NCBI RefSeq assembly: GCF_039534165.1
Contig: NZ_BAAAUX010000005.1
Coordinates: 284,724-348,723, forward strand
Direction: 5' to 3'
From: Saccharopolyspora_D taberi
GTDB taxonomy: Bacteria > Actinomycetota > Actinomycetes > Mycobacteriales > Pseudonocardiaceae
Length of the DNA: 64,000 nucleotides
This document shows positions 24,001 through 34,097 of the stretch, piece after piece. The notes beneath the pieces are model-generated. The model was not told the DNA's origin. It was given only the letters and a program-made list of their open reading frames with translations, and made no database searches. Both the position numbers and the translations under genes were made by a program. The stretch's first letter is position 1; every line of letters begins with the position of its first letter.

Positions 24001-25401
24001 GTGCTGGTCGACGATCTTCTCCGGGAACCCGGGCTGGGGCTGGAGCTGCTGGTCCCCGGCAACGTGGACCGGCCGATCCGCTGGGTGCACACCATCGAGG
24101 TCCGCGCCCCCGGCCGGTTCCTGCGCGGCGGCGAGGTCGTGCTCACCGCCGGGGTGTGGCGGGCGGCCGGGATCACCGCGCGCGACTTCGTCGACGACCT
24201 CGCCGCCGCCGACGTCGCGGCCGTCGGGTTCGGCCCGGTGCCGCCGGAGACCGAGGTGCCCGAGGAGTTCACCGCCGCCGCCCGCGAACGCGGGCTGACC
24301 TGCTTCGCGGTGCCGGTCGACGTCGCGTTCCTCCAGGTCGTCGAGGCGTTCGTGAGCGGCAAGCGGGCCGAGTGGGAGCGTCCGCTGCGGCGCCACCTGG
24401 GCCAGCACGACGCGATCGTCGCCGCGCTGCGCGTGCGTCGGGGCGTCGACACGGTGCTGCGCACGCTGTCCGGGCAGCTGGGCCTGCCGGTCGCGGTCCG
24501 GGTGGACGGCGGTCTGGTCGAAGGCGTTGCGCCGGAACCCGAACACCCGCTGCCGCTGGTCGGGGAGGGGCTGGCCGAGGCGCAGCTGTTGCTGCCGCGC
24601 CCGCTGGAGGAGCTGGACGTCGAGCAGCACGCGGCGGTGGTGCAGGCGATGCCGTTCATCGCGCTCGAGATCGAGCGCAACCGCGCGGTGCGCGCGACCG
24701 AGCTGCGCTACGCCTGGGAGCTGTTCGAGTGGGTCCAGAGCGCGACGGTGGGCGTCGAAACCGTGCGCACCCGGCTGCACTCGCTCGGGCTGCCGCCGGA
24801 CGGACCGCTCGCGGCGGTCGTCGTGCGCGGCGACAAGCCCGAGCGGGACGCGGTGCGGCTGGGGGAGCTGCTGGGCAGCGACGGAGTCGCGGTCCAGCGA
24901 AGCGGCGAAGCGATCGCGTTCGCGCGGGTGCGCGGAGCGGCAGCGGAGCTGGCGCGGCGCGTGCACGGCGCGCTGGGCGCGCCGGTGGGCGTCGGGAAGC
25001 CCGGGCCCGCGGCGGAGCTGCGGGTGAGCCTGCTGCAGGCGGAGCACGCCGCCGAGGCGGTGTCGGGCAGGGCCGGGACGGGCTGGATGACCCACGACCA
25101 GCTCAGCAGCCCGTCGCTGCTGCTGTCGGCGCAGGACCCGGAACTGCTGGCGTCGACCTCGCGGGCGCTGCTCGGTCCGGTCCTCGACCACGACGAGCGC
25201 CGGGGCGGTGACCTCCTGCCGTCGCTGGAGGTCTTCCTGGACACCAACTGCCGCTGGCAGGAAGCCGCGCAGCGGCTGCACGTCCACATCAACACGCTCC
25301 GGCACCGGATGAGCCGCGTCGAAGAGCTGACCGGCCGCAACCTCTCGAAGACCCCGGACCGGGTCGACCTCTTCCTGGCCATGCGCGCTCTGCGGCAGTG
25401 A
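24001..25401 (+). CDS. PucR-family transcriptional regulator (second of a pair)
   Basis: This 466-residue protein is a diverged paralogue of its upstream neighbour. The PucR domain is seen in LGLELLVPGNVDRPIRWVHT then RFLRGGEVVLTAGVW, and the HTH_30 in RLHVHINTLRHRMSRVEELT. Start is GTG 24001, with GGAAAGGGA upstream. Two adjacent PucR regulators in one catabolic cluster suggest either a heteromeric regulator or response to two inducers, for example a guanidino compound and GABA; this is inference. It points toward the permease operon 180 bases downstream. Confidence 0.9.
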   Translation: MLVDDLLREPGLGLELLVPGNVDRPIRWVHTIEVRAPGRFLRGGEVVLTAGVWRAAGITARDFVDDLAAADVAAVGFGPVPPETEVPEEFTAAARERGLTCFAVPVDVAFLQVVEAFVSGKRAEWERPLRRHLGQHDAIVAALRVRRGVDTVLRTLSGQLGLPVAVRVDGGLVEGVAPEPEHPLPLVGEGLAEAQLLLPRPLEELDVEQHAAVVQAMPFIALEIERNRAVRATELRYAWELFEWVQSATVGVETVRTRLHSLGLPPDGPLAAVVVRGDKPERDAVRLGELLGSDGVAVQRSGEAIAFARVRGAAAELARRVHGALGAPVGVGKPGPAAELRVSLLQAEHAAEAVSGRAGTGWMTHDQLSSPSLLLSAQDPELLASTSRALLGPVLDHDERRGGDLLPSLEVFLDTNCRWQEAAQRLHVHINTLRHRMSRVEELTGRNLSKTPDRVDLFLAMRALRQ

Positions 25402-25452
25402 CCAGCCGGCCCCGTCGCTGAGCCCGGCGTTGTCGAAACCTCCAACGCGGGA

Positions 25453-25462
25453 GAAGTACTTC
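25453..25462. promoter_or_regulatory. 10-bp palindrome in the permease promoter region
   Basis: GAAGTACTTC is a perfect palindrome midway between the second PucR gene and the permease gene (ATG 25582). CTCC and GGAG repeats flank it on both sides. It is a candidate operator for the amine-catabolic operon. Confidence 0.3.
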
Positions 25463-25581
25463 GGAGGATCGGTCCCTCCCTTTCCGACGTGACCACCCCC
25501 ACTCTTGCTGGAGCCGCGCGGCCACCGCTGTCCCCGCCCGGTGCACCCGCACCGGCCCCAGCCCCAGGGAGGTCACTCCGC

Positions 25582-27048
25582 ATGACCCCGGAAGCACCGT
25601 CGTACGACGACGTGCCGCGCGGCATCGAGAAGCACGGCGTCGACACCATCCCCGACGCCGACCGGACCGGCAGGCCGCGCGACATCGTCGGCATCCTGCT
25701 CGGCTCGAACATGTGCCTCGGCGTGGTCATCTTCGGATGGCTGCCGGCCTCGTTCGGCCTGGAGTTCTGGCCGAGCGTCACCTCGATGATCGCCGGCACC
25801 CTGCTGGGCACGCTGCTGGTGGCACCGCTGTCGCTGGTGTCGATGCGCACCGGCACGAACCTGTCGACCAGCAGCGGCGGCACCTTCGGCGTGCGCGGCA
25901 GGTTGATCGGCTCGGTCATCGGCCTGCTGCTGTCGCTCGGCTACGCGGCGCTGACGGTGTGGACCGGCGGCGCGGCGGTCGTCGGACCGCTGAGCCGGCT
26001 CCTCGGCCTGCCCGACGGCGGGCTCAGCTACAGCGCCGTGTACGCGCTGCTCGGCGTGCTGTCGGTGGTGATCGCGATCTACGGCTACCGGCTGCTGACC
26101 AGCATGAGCAAGTGGGTCGCGCTCGGCACGCTGGTGCTGATGGCGGCCGGGATCGTCGGCTACGCCGGGCAGTTCACCACCGGCCCGGTCGTCTCCGGCG
26201 GGTACGCGCTGGGCGACTTCTGGACCACCTGGGCGCTGTCCACCGTCGCCGCCGGGCTCAGCGGGCCGATGGCGTTCATCACGCTGCTCGGCGACTACAG
26301 CCGCTACGTCTCGCCGAAGCGGCACTCCTCCCGCCGGGTCTTCGCCGCCACGGTCGTTGGCATGGTCTTCGGCCTGCTGATCCCGCAGCTGTTCGGCACG
26401 TTCACCGCCTTCGCCGCCCGCGCCGCCGAGGACTACGTCGGCCCGCTGGTGGCGGCCGCACCCGTGTGGTTCCTGGTCCCGCTGCTGCTCAACGGGGTCT
26501 TCGGCACGATCGGCAACGCCGGGATCCTGATCTACAGCATGGGCCTGGACCTGGACGCGATCGTGCCGCCGCTGTCGCGGGTCAAGGCCACCGTGCTGGT
26601 CTCGGCGATGTCGATGGTGCTGGTCTACCTGGGCTACTTCGTCTGGGACGCCGAGGACGCGGTCACCGCTTTCGTCCTGCTGCTCACGGCCGTCGGCGCG
26701 CCGTGGGCGGTGATCACGCTGGCCGGCTTCGCCCGCTGCCGCGGCAACTACGACCCGGACGCGCTCCAGGTCTACAACCGGCGGTCGCGGGGTGGCGTCT
26801 ACTGGTTCACCGGCGGCTGGAACCTGCGCGCCACCGCCGCGTGGGCGATCGGCTCCGCCGTGGGGCTGCTGTCGGTCGACACCGCCCTGTTCCGCGGCCC
26901 GCTGATCGAGTGGACCCGCGGCATCGACCTGAGCTTCCTGCTCGCCGCCGCCACCGCGCTCGCCGCCTACCTGCTGCTGACCATCGGCTCGCCGCAGCCG
27001 GTGCCCGCGGCCGACCCCGAGATCCCCGGTCAGGCCGTCCGCGCCTGA
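25582..27048 (+). CDS. NCS1-family cytosine/purine-type permease
   Basis: This 488-residue membrane protein belongs to the NCS1 nucleobase:cation symporter family. About 12 membrane helices are visible, with GILLGSNMCLGVVIFGWLPA, GTNLSTSSGGTFGVRGRLIG and LLGDYSRYVSP, the last being a family signature. NCS1 members carry cytosine, purines, allantoin, hydantoins and related compounds. Because it heads an operon of amine oxidase, ureohydrolase and aldehyde dehydrogenase genes, its substrate here may be a guanidino or ureido compound; this is inference. The ATG at 25582 has AGGGAGG upstream. An in-frame start 93 bases earlier is Pro/Ala-rich and unlikely. Confidence 0.9.
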   Translation: MTPEAPSYDDVPRGIEKHGVDTIPDADRTGRPRDIVGILLGSNMCLGVVIFGWLPASFGLEFWPSVTSMIAGTLLGTLLVAPLSLVSMRTGTNLSTSSGGTFGVRGRLIGSVIGLLLSLGYAALTVWTGGAAVVGPLSRLLGLPDGGLSYSAVYALLGVLSVVIAIYGYRLLTSMSKWVALGTLVLMAAGIVGYAGQFTTGPVVSGGYALGDFWTTWALSTVAAGLSGPMAFITLLGDYSRYVSPKRHSSRRVFAATVVGMVFGLLIPQLFGTFTAFAARAAEDYVGPLVAAAPVWFLVPLLLNGVFGTIGNAGILIYSMGLDLDAIVPPLSRVKATVLVSAMSMVLVYLGYFVWDAEDAVTAFVLLLTAVGAPWAVITLAGFARCRGNYDPDALQVYNRRSRGGVYWFTGGWNLRATAAWAIGSAVGLLSVDTALFRGPLIEWTRGIDLSFLLAAATALAAYLLLTIGSPQPVPAADPEIPGQAVRA

Positions 27049-27079
27049 CCACCACCGCAACGAAGGAAGTGTGCAAGCA

Positions 27080-28381
27080 ATGGACCGCTACGACGTCGTC
27101 GTGATCGGCGCGGGCTTCTCCGGCCTGACCGCGGCGCGCGACCTGCGCGAGGCAGGCCGGGACGTGCTGGTGCTGGAGGCCAGGGACCGCATCGGCGGTT
27201 CCACCTGGTACCGCCCGGCGGCCCTCGGCGGCTTCGGCCTGGAGATGGGCGGCACCTGGATCGTCCCGCAGCAGACCCACGTGTGGGCCGAGGTCCAGCG
27301 GTACGGCATCCCGATCAAGGACAGCGAGCTGCCGGAGCGGATGACCTGGTCCGACCACGGCAAGGTGCTCGACTCGCTGCTGCCGGTGCCGCCGGAGGAG
27401 TACGGCGCGCTGGAGCACGCGGTGCGCGCGCTGATCGAGGCCGGTGAACGGCTCGACCCGATGCGCCCGCTGTCCGAGCAGGGCTTGGAGGACCTCGACG
27501 TCCCGATCCGGCAGTGGGCCGAGAACGCGGGCCTGACCGGCAACGCCAAGGAACTGCTCATGTCGTGGTTCTGCGGCTGCGCCAACGCCGACGAGGACAC
27601 CGGCTCGGCGCTGGACGTCATCCGCTGGCTGGCGTCGATGGACAACTCGCTGTGGGGCATGGTGCAGGCCAGCGTGCTCGGCTACACGTTCGTCAACGGC
27701 ACGGTGTCGCTGGCCGAGGCGATCCGGCAGGACGGCGGCGCCGAGATCCGGTTCTCCAGCCCGGTCCGCGGGGTCGAGTCCGACGACGACGGCGTGACCG
27801 TCACCTACGACGGCGGCGCGGTGCGCGCCGACCGGGTGCTGATGACCACGCCGGTCGGCGTCTGGCAGGACATCGAGTTCAGCCCGGCGCTGTCGGCCGC
27901 CAAGCGGGCGATGTCGGAGGAGAACCACGCCGGTCAGGGGCAGAAGGTGTGGGCGCTGGCCCGCAACGTGCCCGAGGACATCAGCGGTTTCGGCTGGGGC
28001 ACCAGCTTCGACTACGTCGGCGCGATGGAGACCACCGACGAGGGCGTGGTGCTGGTCTGCTTCGCCCCCGAGCACGACCGGGTCGACGCCACCGACCTCG
28101 CCGACGTGCAGCGCGCGGTGCGCGAGTTCGCTCCCGAGGCCGAGGTCGTCGGAGCCGAGTCGCACGACTGGGTGCACGACGAGTTCAACAAGGGCCTCTG
28201 GTCGACCTTCCGGGCGGGCCAGTTCGCCAAGTACGAGATCGCGGTGGGCGAGGCCGAGGGCCGGGTGCACTTCGGCGGCTCGCACACGGCCCGCCGCTGG
28301 CGCACGTTCATCGACGGCGCCATCGAGTCCGGCAAGCGGGCCGCGGCGGAGATCCTGGCCGCGGAGGGGGAGAAGCGGTGA
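27080..28381 (+). CDS. FAD-dependent amine oxidase (putrescine/monoamine oxidase type)
   Basis: This 433-residue flavoprotein belongs to the monoamine oxidase/putrescine oxidase family. The FAD dinucleotide motif is VVVIGAGFSGLTAARDLREA with VLVLEARDRIGGSTWY after it, then GLEMGGTWIVPQQ. The C-terminal flavin motif reads VHFGGSHTARRWRTFIDGAI. In this cluster the likely reaction is oxidation of putrescine (or agmatine) to the aminoaldehyde, H2O2 and ammonia. Start ATG 27080 follows AAGGAAG. The stop overlaps the ureohydrolase GTG as GTGA, so the two are coupled. Confidence 0.9.
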   Translation: MDRYDVVVIGAGFSGLTAARDLREAGRDVLVLEARDRIGGSTWYRPAALGGFGLEMGGTWIVPQQTHVWAEVQRYGIPIKDSELPERMTWSDHGKVLDSLLPVPPEEYGALEHAVRALIEAGERLDPMRPLSEQGLEDLDVPIRQWAENAGLTGNAKELLMSWFCGCANADEDTGSALDVIRWLASMDNSLWGMVQASVLGYTFVNGTVSLAEAIRQDGGAEIRFSSPVRGVESDDDGVTVTYDGGAVRADRVLMTTPVGVWQDIEFSPALSAAKRAMSEENHAGQGQKVWALARNVPEDISGFGWGTSFDYVGAMETTDEGVVLVCFAPEHDRVDATDLADVQRAVREFAPEAEVVGAESHDWVHDEFNKGLWSTFRAGQFAKYEIAVGEAEGRVHFGGSHTARRWRTFIDGAIESGKRAAAEILAAEGEKR

Positions 28382-29463
28382 ACGACCCGATCGGTCCGGT
28401 GGACGCCACCCGCGTCCCCAGGTACGGCGGCGACACGACGTTCGCCCGCCTTCCCCGGCTCGCCGACGTGACCGACGCCGAGGCGGTGGTGTGGGGTGTG
28501 CCGTTCGACACCGGCGTGAGCTACCGGCCGGGCGCCCGGTTCGGCCCCAACCACGTGCGGCAGAGCTCCCGGCTGCTGCGGCCGTACAACCCGGCGCTGG
28601 ACGCGATGCCCTTCGCCCGCAGGCAGGTCGCCGACGCGGGTGACCTCGGGGTGAACCCGTTCGACCTGGACGAGGCCATCGCCACCGTCGAGAGCGGCGC
28701 CCGCGAGCTGTCGGGCACCAGCCGCACGCTGGTGACCGTCGGCGGCGACCACACGATCGCCCTGCCGCTGCTGCGGGTGCAGCACGAGCGGCACGGGCCG
28801 GTCGCGGTGCTGCACTTCGACGCGCACCTCGACACCTGGGACACCTACTTCGGCGCGCCCCACACGCACGGAACCCCGTTCCGCCGCGCGTCGGAGGAGG
28901 GCCTGATCGACTTCGACCACTCGATGCACGTGGGCATCCGCGGCCCGCTGTACTCCAGGCTCGACCTCGACGAGAGCGAGAAGATGGGCTTCGCCGCGGT
29001 GCACTGCCGCGACTTCGCCCGCAGCCCGCTGGACGACATCATCAACCGGATCCGGAACCGGCTCGGTTCCAGGCCGGTGTACGTCTCGGTCGACATCGAC
29101 GTCCTGGACCCGGGGTTCGCGCCCGGCACCGGCACCCCCGAAGCCGGTGGGCTCTCCAGCCGCGAGCTGCTGGAGGTGCTGCGCGGGCTGGACGGGCTCA
29201 ACATCGTCGGCGCCGACGTGGTGGAGGTCGCTCCGGCCTACGACCACGCCGAGATCACGGGGATCGCCGCGGCGCACGTTGTTTACGAGATGCTGAGCGT
29301 TCTGCCCGGAGGGACGCGGGAGCCGCACTCGTCCGCTGCTCGTGCGGGCCGACCGGGTGCGGGTGCCCCGCAGGACACCGGAGGGATGCGGGAGCCACAC
29401 TTGTCCTCCGCTCGCGTGGGCCGACCGGGTGCGGGTGCCCCGCAGGACACCGGAGGCCGCTGA
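28378..29463 (+). CDS. Ureohydrolase (agmatinase/guanidinobutyrase family) with duplicated C-terminal tail
   Basis: This 361-residue protein is a Mn-dependent ureohydrolase of the arginase/agmatinase family. All metal motifs are present: VGGDHTIALP, VLHFDAHLDTWDT and SVDIDVLDPGFAPGTGTPEA. It releases urea from a guanidino compound; agmatine or guanidinobutyrate are the best candidates. The catalytic domain ends near LSVLPGG and is followed by ~50 extra residues made of two 24-residue repeats (REPHSSAARAGRPGAGAPQD and a variant), encoded by a 72-bp tandem duplication. GTG 28378 overlaps the oxidase stop, and the stop overlaps the next ATG by one base. Confidence 0.9.
   Translation: MNDPIGPVDATRVPRYGGDTTFARLPRLADVTDAEAVVWGVPFDTGVSYRPGARFGPNHVRQSSRLLRPYNPALDAMPFARRQVADAGDLGVNPFDLDEAIATVESGARELSGTSRTLVTVGGDHTIALPLLRVQHERHGPVAVLHFDAHLDTWDTYFGAPHTHGTPFRRASEEGLIDFDHSMHVGIRGPLYSRLDLDESEKMGFAAVHCRDFARSPLDDIINRIRNRLGSRPVYVSVDIDVLDPGFAPGTGTPEAGGLSSRELLEVLRGLDGLNIVGADVVEVAPAYDHAEITGIAAAHVVYEMLSVLPGGTREPHSSAARAGRPGAGAPQDTGGMREPHLSSARVGRPGAGAPQDTGGR
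29308..29451 (+). repeat. 72-bp in-frame tandem duplication at the ureohydrolase 3' end
   Basis: Unit 1 (29308-29379) and unit 2 (29380-29451) are each 72 bases and match at 65 positions by hand count, with the last 32 bases identical. A partial third start (GGAGG) follows. The length is a multiple of three, so the frame is kept and 24 residues are repeated in the protein. Confidence 0.9.
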
Positions 29464-30887
29464 TGCGCACGGTTCGCAACGTCATCGACGGCAAGCCGGT
29501 CGACGCCGCCGACGGTCGCACGACCGACCTCGTCGACCCCTGCACCGGCGAGGGCTTCGGCACCGCGGCGCTTTCGTCCGAAGTGGACGTCGACGCCGCG
29601 TACCGGGCGGCGGAGCGCGCGTTCGAGTCGTGGCGCGCGACCACGCCGGGCGAGCGCCAGCGGCTGCTGCTGCGGCTGGCCGACGAGGTGGAGCGGCGCG
29701 CGGACGAGTTCGTCGCGGCGGAGGTGGACAACACCGGCAAGCCGGTCGCCACCACCCGCACCGAGGAGGTCGGTGCGTCGGTCGACCAGATCCGGTTCTT
29801 CGCCGGGGCGGCGCGGCTGCTCGAAGGCTCCGGTGCCGCCGAGTACGCCGACGGCCACACCTCCTACGTCCGGCGGGAGCCGGTCGGCGTGGTCGGCCAG
29901 GTCGCGCCGTGGAACTACCCGCTGCTGATGGGCGTCTGGAAGATCGCGCCCGCGATCGCGGCGGGCTGCACGGTGGTGCTCAAGCCGGCCGACACCACGC
30001 CGGTCACGGCCGCGCTGCTGGGCGAGGTCGCGGCCGAGGTGCTGCCGCCGGGCGTGCTCAACGTCGTCTGCGGCGACCGGGACACCGGCCGCGCGGTGGT
30101 GGCGCACCCGGTGTCGGCGATGGTGTCGATCACCGGCTCGACCCGGGCCGGGCAGCAGGTCGCGGCCGCCGCGGCCGAGGACGTCAAGCGCGTGCACCTG
30201 GAGCTCGGCGGCAAGGCACCCGCGCTGGTGTTCGCCGACGCCGACCTGGACGCGGCGGCCGAGGGCATCGCCGGTGGCGGTCTGTTCAACGCCGGGCAGG
30301 ACTGCACCGCGGCGACCCGGGTCCTCGTCGAGGAGTCGGTGGCCGAGGAGTTCACCGCGAAGCTCGTCGCGCGGGCCGAGGAGCTGCGCTGCGGACCTCC
30401 GTCCGATGTGGACAGCGCGTTCGGCCCGCTGAACAACGCCGCGCAGTTCGAACGGGTGCGGGGCGTGGTGGAGCGGCTGCCCGCGCACGCGCGGGTGCTC
30501 ACCGGCGGCGAACGCGTCGGCGAGCGGGGCTACTTCTTCCCGGCGACGGTCGTCGCGGGCCTGCGCCAGGACGACGAGGCCGTGCAGGAGGAGATCTTCG
30601 GCCCGGTGCTGACCGTGCAGACCTTCCGCGACGAGCAGGAGGCGCTGCGGCTGGCCAACGGCGTGGACTACGCCCTGGCCTCCAGCGTGTGGACCCGCGA
30701 CCACGGCCGCGCGCACCGCTTCGCCGCCCGGCTCGACTTCGGCTGCGTGTGGGTCAACGACCACATGGTCCTCGCGGCCGAGATGCCGCACGGCGGGTTC
30801 AAGCACTCCGGATACGGGAAGGACCTGTCGAAGTACGGCTTCGAGGACTACACGCGCATAAAGCACGTCATGCACAAGTTGGACTAG
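29463..30887 (+). CDS. Aldehyde dehydrogenase, probably 4-aminobutyraldehyde dehydrogenase
   Basis: This 474-residue NAD(P)-dependent aldehyde dehydrogenase has VVGQVAPWNYPLLMGVWKIA, VVLKPADTTPVTAALLGEV, LELGGKAPALVFADADLDAA with the general base Glu, and NAGQDCTAATRVLVEE with the catalytic Cys. The W-N-Y-P and GQDCTA motifs are typical of the aminoaldehyde (PatD/betaine aldehyde) group. In this operon it would oxidise 4-aminobutanal made by the amine oxidase to GABA, or 4-guanidinobutanal to guanidinobutyrate. Start ATG 29463 overlaps the ureohydrolase stop by one base. A palindromic repeat element begins three bases after its stop. Confidence 0.92.
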   Translation: MRTVRNVIDGKPVDAADGRTTDLVDPCTGEGFGTAALSSEVDVDAAYRAAERAFESWRATTPGERQRLLLRLADEVERRADEFVAAEVDNTGKPVATTRTEEVGASVDQIRFFAGAARLLEGSGAAEYADGHTSYVRREPVGVVGQVAPWNYPLLMGVWKIAPAIAAGCTVVLKPADTTPVTAALLGEVAAEVLPPGVLNVVCGDRDTGRAVVAHPVSAMVSITGSTRAGQQVAAAAAEDVKRVHLELGGKAPALVFADADLDAAAEGIAGGGLFNAGQDCTAATRVLVEESVAEEFTAKLVARAEELRCGPPSDVDSAFGPLNNAAQFERVRGVVERLPAHARVLTGGERVGERGYFFPATVVAGLRQDDEAVQEEIFGPVLTVQTFRDEQEALRLANGVDYALASSVWTRDHGRAHRFAARLDFGCVWVNDHMVLAAEMPHGGFKHSGYGKDLSKYGFEDYTRIKHVMHKLD

Positions 30888-30890
30888 GAA

Positions 30891-31064
30891 CGGCTTGTCT
30901 TGCGTGGGTGGTCGCTTGGCGGAACCTCAGGCGCCCGCTGGCTCCGGAATCTTTTTCCGACGTATGCCAGCCAATACGACGGAAAAAGCTGTCCTCGCCA
31001 GCGGACGCCTGAGAACCCGCGGGTGGTCGCCTTGCTCAGGTGGGCTAAGCGGCTGGCGCCGCTT
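30891..31064 (+). repeat. Palindromic repeat element, copy 1
   Basis: First of three related ~170-bp elements. The outer arms are 30926-30942 and 30997-31013 (16 of 17 positions pair; distal part CCGCTGGC with GCCAGCGG). The inner stem is built from CTTTTTCCGACGTAT and AATACGACGGAAAAAG with one A-A mismatch, and this copy has four extra loop bases (GCCA doubled). After the palindrome come GGTGGTCGC (also present before it) and a terminal hairpin AAGCGG...CCGCTT. It starts three bases after the aldehyde dehydrogenase stop. Confidence 0.9.
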
Positions 31065-31100
31065 GGAAAACTGGACTGACGCGTCGCGAGCGCGTCCGGC

Positions 31101-31137
31101 GGGTTTCCCGCCCTGGCCCCCCGAGGGCGGGGAACCC
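31101..31137 (+). terminator. 14-bp hairpin downstream of repeat copy 1
   Basis: GGGTTTCCCGCCCT (31101-31114) pairs with AGGGCGGGGAACCC (31124-31137) with one T-G wobble around a 9-base loop. It is a good candidate for the end of the permease-oxidase-ureohydrolase-dehydrogenase transcript before the next gene at 31256. Confidence 0.6.
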
Positions 31138-31255
31138 GGTTCCCGGCGGAGTGCGTAGGCACGTCCGGCTCCGTCGCCGCATTCCCCGACGACCACTCCC
31201 TCCGGGCAGTGATCGGGCTTCGCTGCCCAGTACCGCAGTGAACAGGAGTGACGCG

Positions 31256-32272
31256 ATGGCACACGGAAACATGCCCAGAATCGGCAATATGCACGGCCCG
31301 GACTTCACCTACCTCGGGGTCGGCAAGGCCGACCTCGACGACGAGTCCACCTACGCCGACGCCGACGCCGTCATCATCGGTGCGCCGTTCGACGGCGGCA
31401 CCGGCCACCGGTCCGGCTGCCGGATGGGCCCGATGGCCATCCGCGGCTGCGACTACCTCCCGCACGACGGCTCCCGCCCGCACCTGTCCCTGCGGGTGGA
31501 CCCGTTGCAGGACCTCAAGATCGTCGACGTCGGCGACGTCCTGATGCCCGCGGGCAACACCGAGCTGTCGCTGGAGCGCATCGGCGAGGCCGTGCGCAAG
31601 GTCTGCGCGGCGGGCGCGATCCCGGTCTGCATCGGCGGCGATCACACCATCGCGCTCGCCGACATCACCGGCGTGGCCCGCCACCACGGCTGGGGCCGGG
31701 TGTCGGTGGTCCACTTCGACGCGCACGCCGACACCGGCGACATCATCCACGGCGAGCTGGTCGGGCACGGCACGCCGATGCGGCGGCTGCTGGAGTCCGG
31801 TGCGTGCCGAGGCGACCGGTTCCTCCAGCTCGGGCTGCGCGGCTACTGGCCCGAGCCGGAGACGCTGGAGTGGATGGCCCGGCAGGGCATGCGCTGCTTC
31901 GAGATGGCCGAGATCGTCGACCGCGGGCTCGACGACGTGCTGACCGAGGCGTCGCGGATCGCGCTCGACGACTGCGACGGCGTGTTCGTCTCCGTCGACA
32001 TCGACGTCGTCGACCCGGGCATGGCGCCCGGCACCGGGACGCCCGAACCCGGCGGCTTCACCTCCCGCCAGCTGCTGGACTCGGTCCGGCGGCTGTGCCT
32101 GGAGCTGCCGGTCGTCGGCTTCGAGGTGGTCGAGGTGTCGCCGCCGTACGACCACGCCGACATCACCGCCGCGCTGGGCAACCGGGTCGTGCTCGAAGCG
32201 CTGTCGGCGATCGCCGCCCGCCGCAGGGGCGTGCCGGTCGATCCCGCGCGCCCGCTGCTCGAAGGCCGCTGA
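31256..32272 (+). CDS. speB: Agmatinase-family ureohydrolase (second copy)
   Basis: This 338-residue protein is a second ureohydrolase. Metal motifs are complete: CIGGDHTIALADITG, VVHFDAHADTGDIIHG and SVDIDVVDPGMAPGTGTPEP. HGTPMRRLLESG holds the loop that lines the substrate pocket. It resembles agmatinase/guanidinobutyrase more than arginase. With a different paralogue in the operon just upstream, the two may split agmatine and guanidinobutyrate between them; this is inference. The ATG at 31256 follows CAGGAG at good spacing. The open frame before it overlaps non-coding hairpins. Confidence 0.92.
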   Translation: MAHGNMPRIGNMHGPDFTYLGVGKADLDDESTYADADAVIIGAPFDGGTGHRSGCRMGPMAIRGCDYLPHDGSRPHLSLRVDPLQDLKIVDVGDVLMPAGNTELSLERIGEAVRKVCAAGAIPVCIGGDHTIALADITGVARHHGWGRVSVVHFDAHADTGDIIHGELVGHGTPMRRLLESGACRGDRFLQLGLRGYWPEPETLEWMARQGMRCFEMAEIVDRGLDDVLTEASRIALDDCDGVFVSVDIDVVDPGMAPGTGTPEPGGFTSRQLLDSVRRLCLELPVVGFEVVEVSPPYDHADITAALGNRVVLEALSAIAARRRGVPVDPARPLLEGR

Positions 32273-32277
32273 GGCGT

Positions 32278-32320
32278 GCCAATCCGTCCACCCGGCACCG
32301 GTTCGGATGGACGGATTGGC
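32278..32320 (+). promoter_or_regulatory. 13-bp inverted repeat between agmatinase and aldehyde dehydrogenase genes
   Basis: GCCAATCCGTCCA (32278-32290) and its exact complement (32308-32320) flank a 17-base spacer. It starts five bases after the speB stop and lies 65 bases before the next ATG. It can be a terminator for speB or an operator for the dehydrogenase gene; the A/T-containing arms favour a protein-binding role. Confidence 0.5.
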
Positions 32321-32384
32321 ACCACGCGCCGGATTGCCGGGCTCGTAGCGTCGCGGGCAGCAGAACGGACCGAAAGGAAGCCAG

Positions 32385-33812
<1,428 letters not shown>

Positions 33813-34097
33813 GCCCGCGTCAGGGCCTGGGCCCGCGTCACGGTCTGGCCAGGCGTCAGGGTGTGGCCAGGCGTCAGGGTGTGGCCCGGCGTCAGGGTGT
33901 GGCCCGGCGTCTCGGGCTGGCCCGGCGCCACGGCCTGACCAGCGTCACCGGCTGATCCGGCGTCACCCTGGCCCCACGTCACCGGCTGGCCTGGGGTCGC
34001 GGCCTGGCCTGGCGTCAGGGCCTGGCCAGCGTCACCGACTGGCCCGTGCGTCGCGGCCTGGCCCGGTGTCATGGCCTGGCCCCACGTCACCGCCTGA
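33813..34097. repeat. Minisatellite of about 16 degenerate 18-bp units
   Basis: The space between two convergent genes is filled with head-to-tail units of mostly 18 bases, such as CCAGGCGTCAGGGTGTGG (units 3 and 4 identical) and CCCGGCGTCAGGGTGTGG. A few units are 16, 17 or 19 bases. The last unit overlaps the final codons of the kinase gene, and the end of the aldehyde dehydrogenase gene has similar units. Read on the minus strand it gives a (T-P-G-H/Q-x-L)n pattern, on the plus strand A-R-R-Q-G-V repeats, but neither looks like a real gene. Confidence 0.9.

Noticed and set aside
30891..31160. Short genes inside the palindromic elements (peptides with NTTEKAVLA)
   Set aside because: The peptide comes from the conserved inner stem and the frame changes between copies; no ribosome site or stable length.
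33813..34097. Possible CRISPR array
   Set aside because: The units are contiguous 18-mers without unique spacers and drift in sequence; no cas gene is near.
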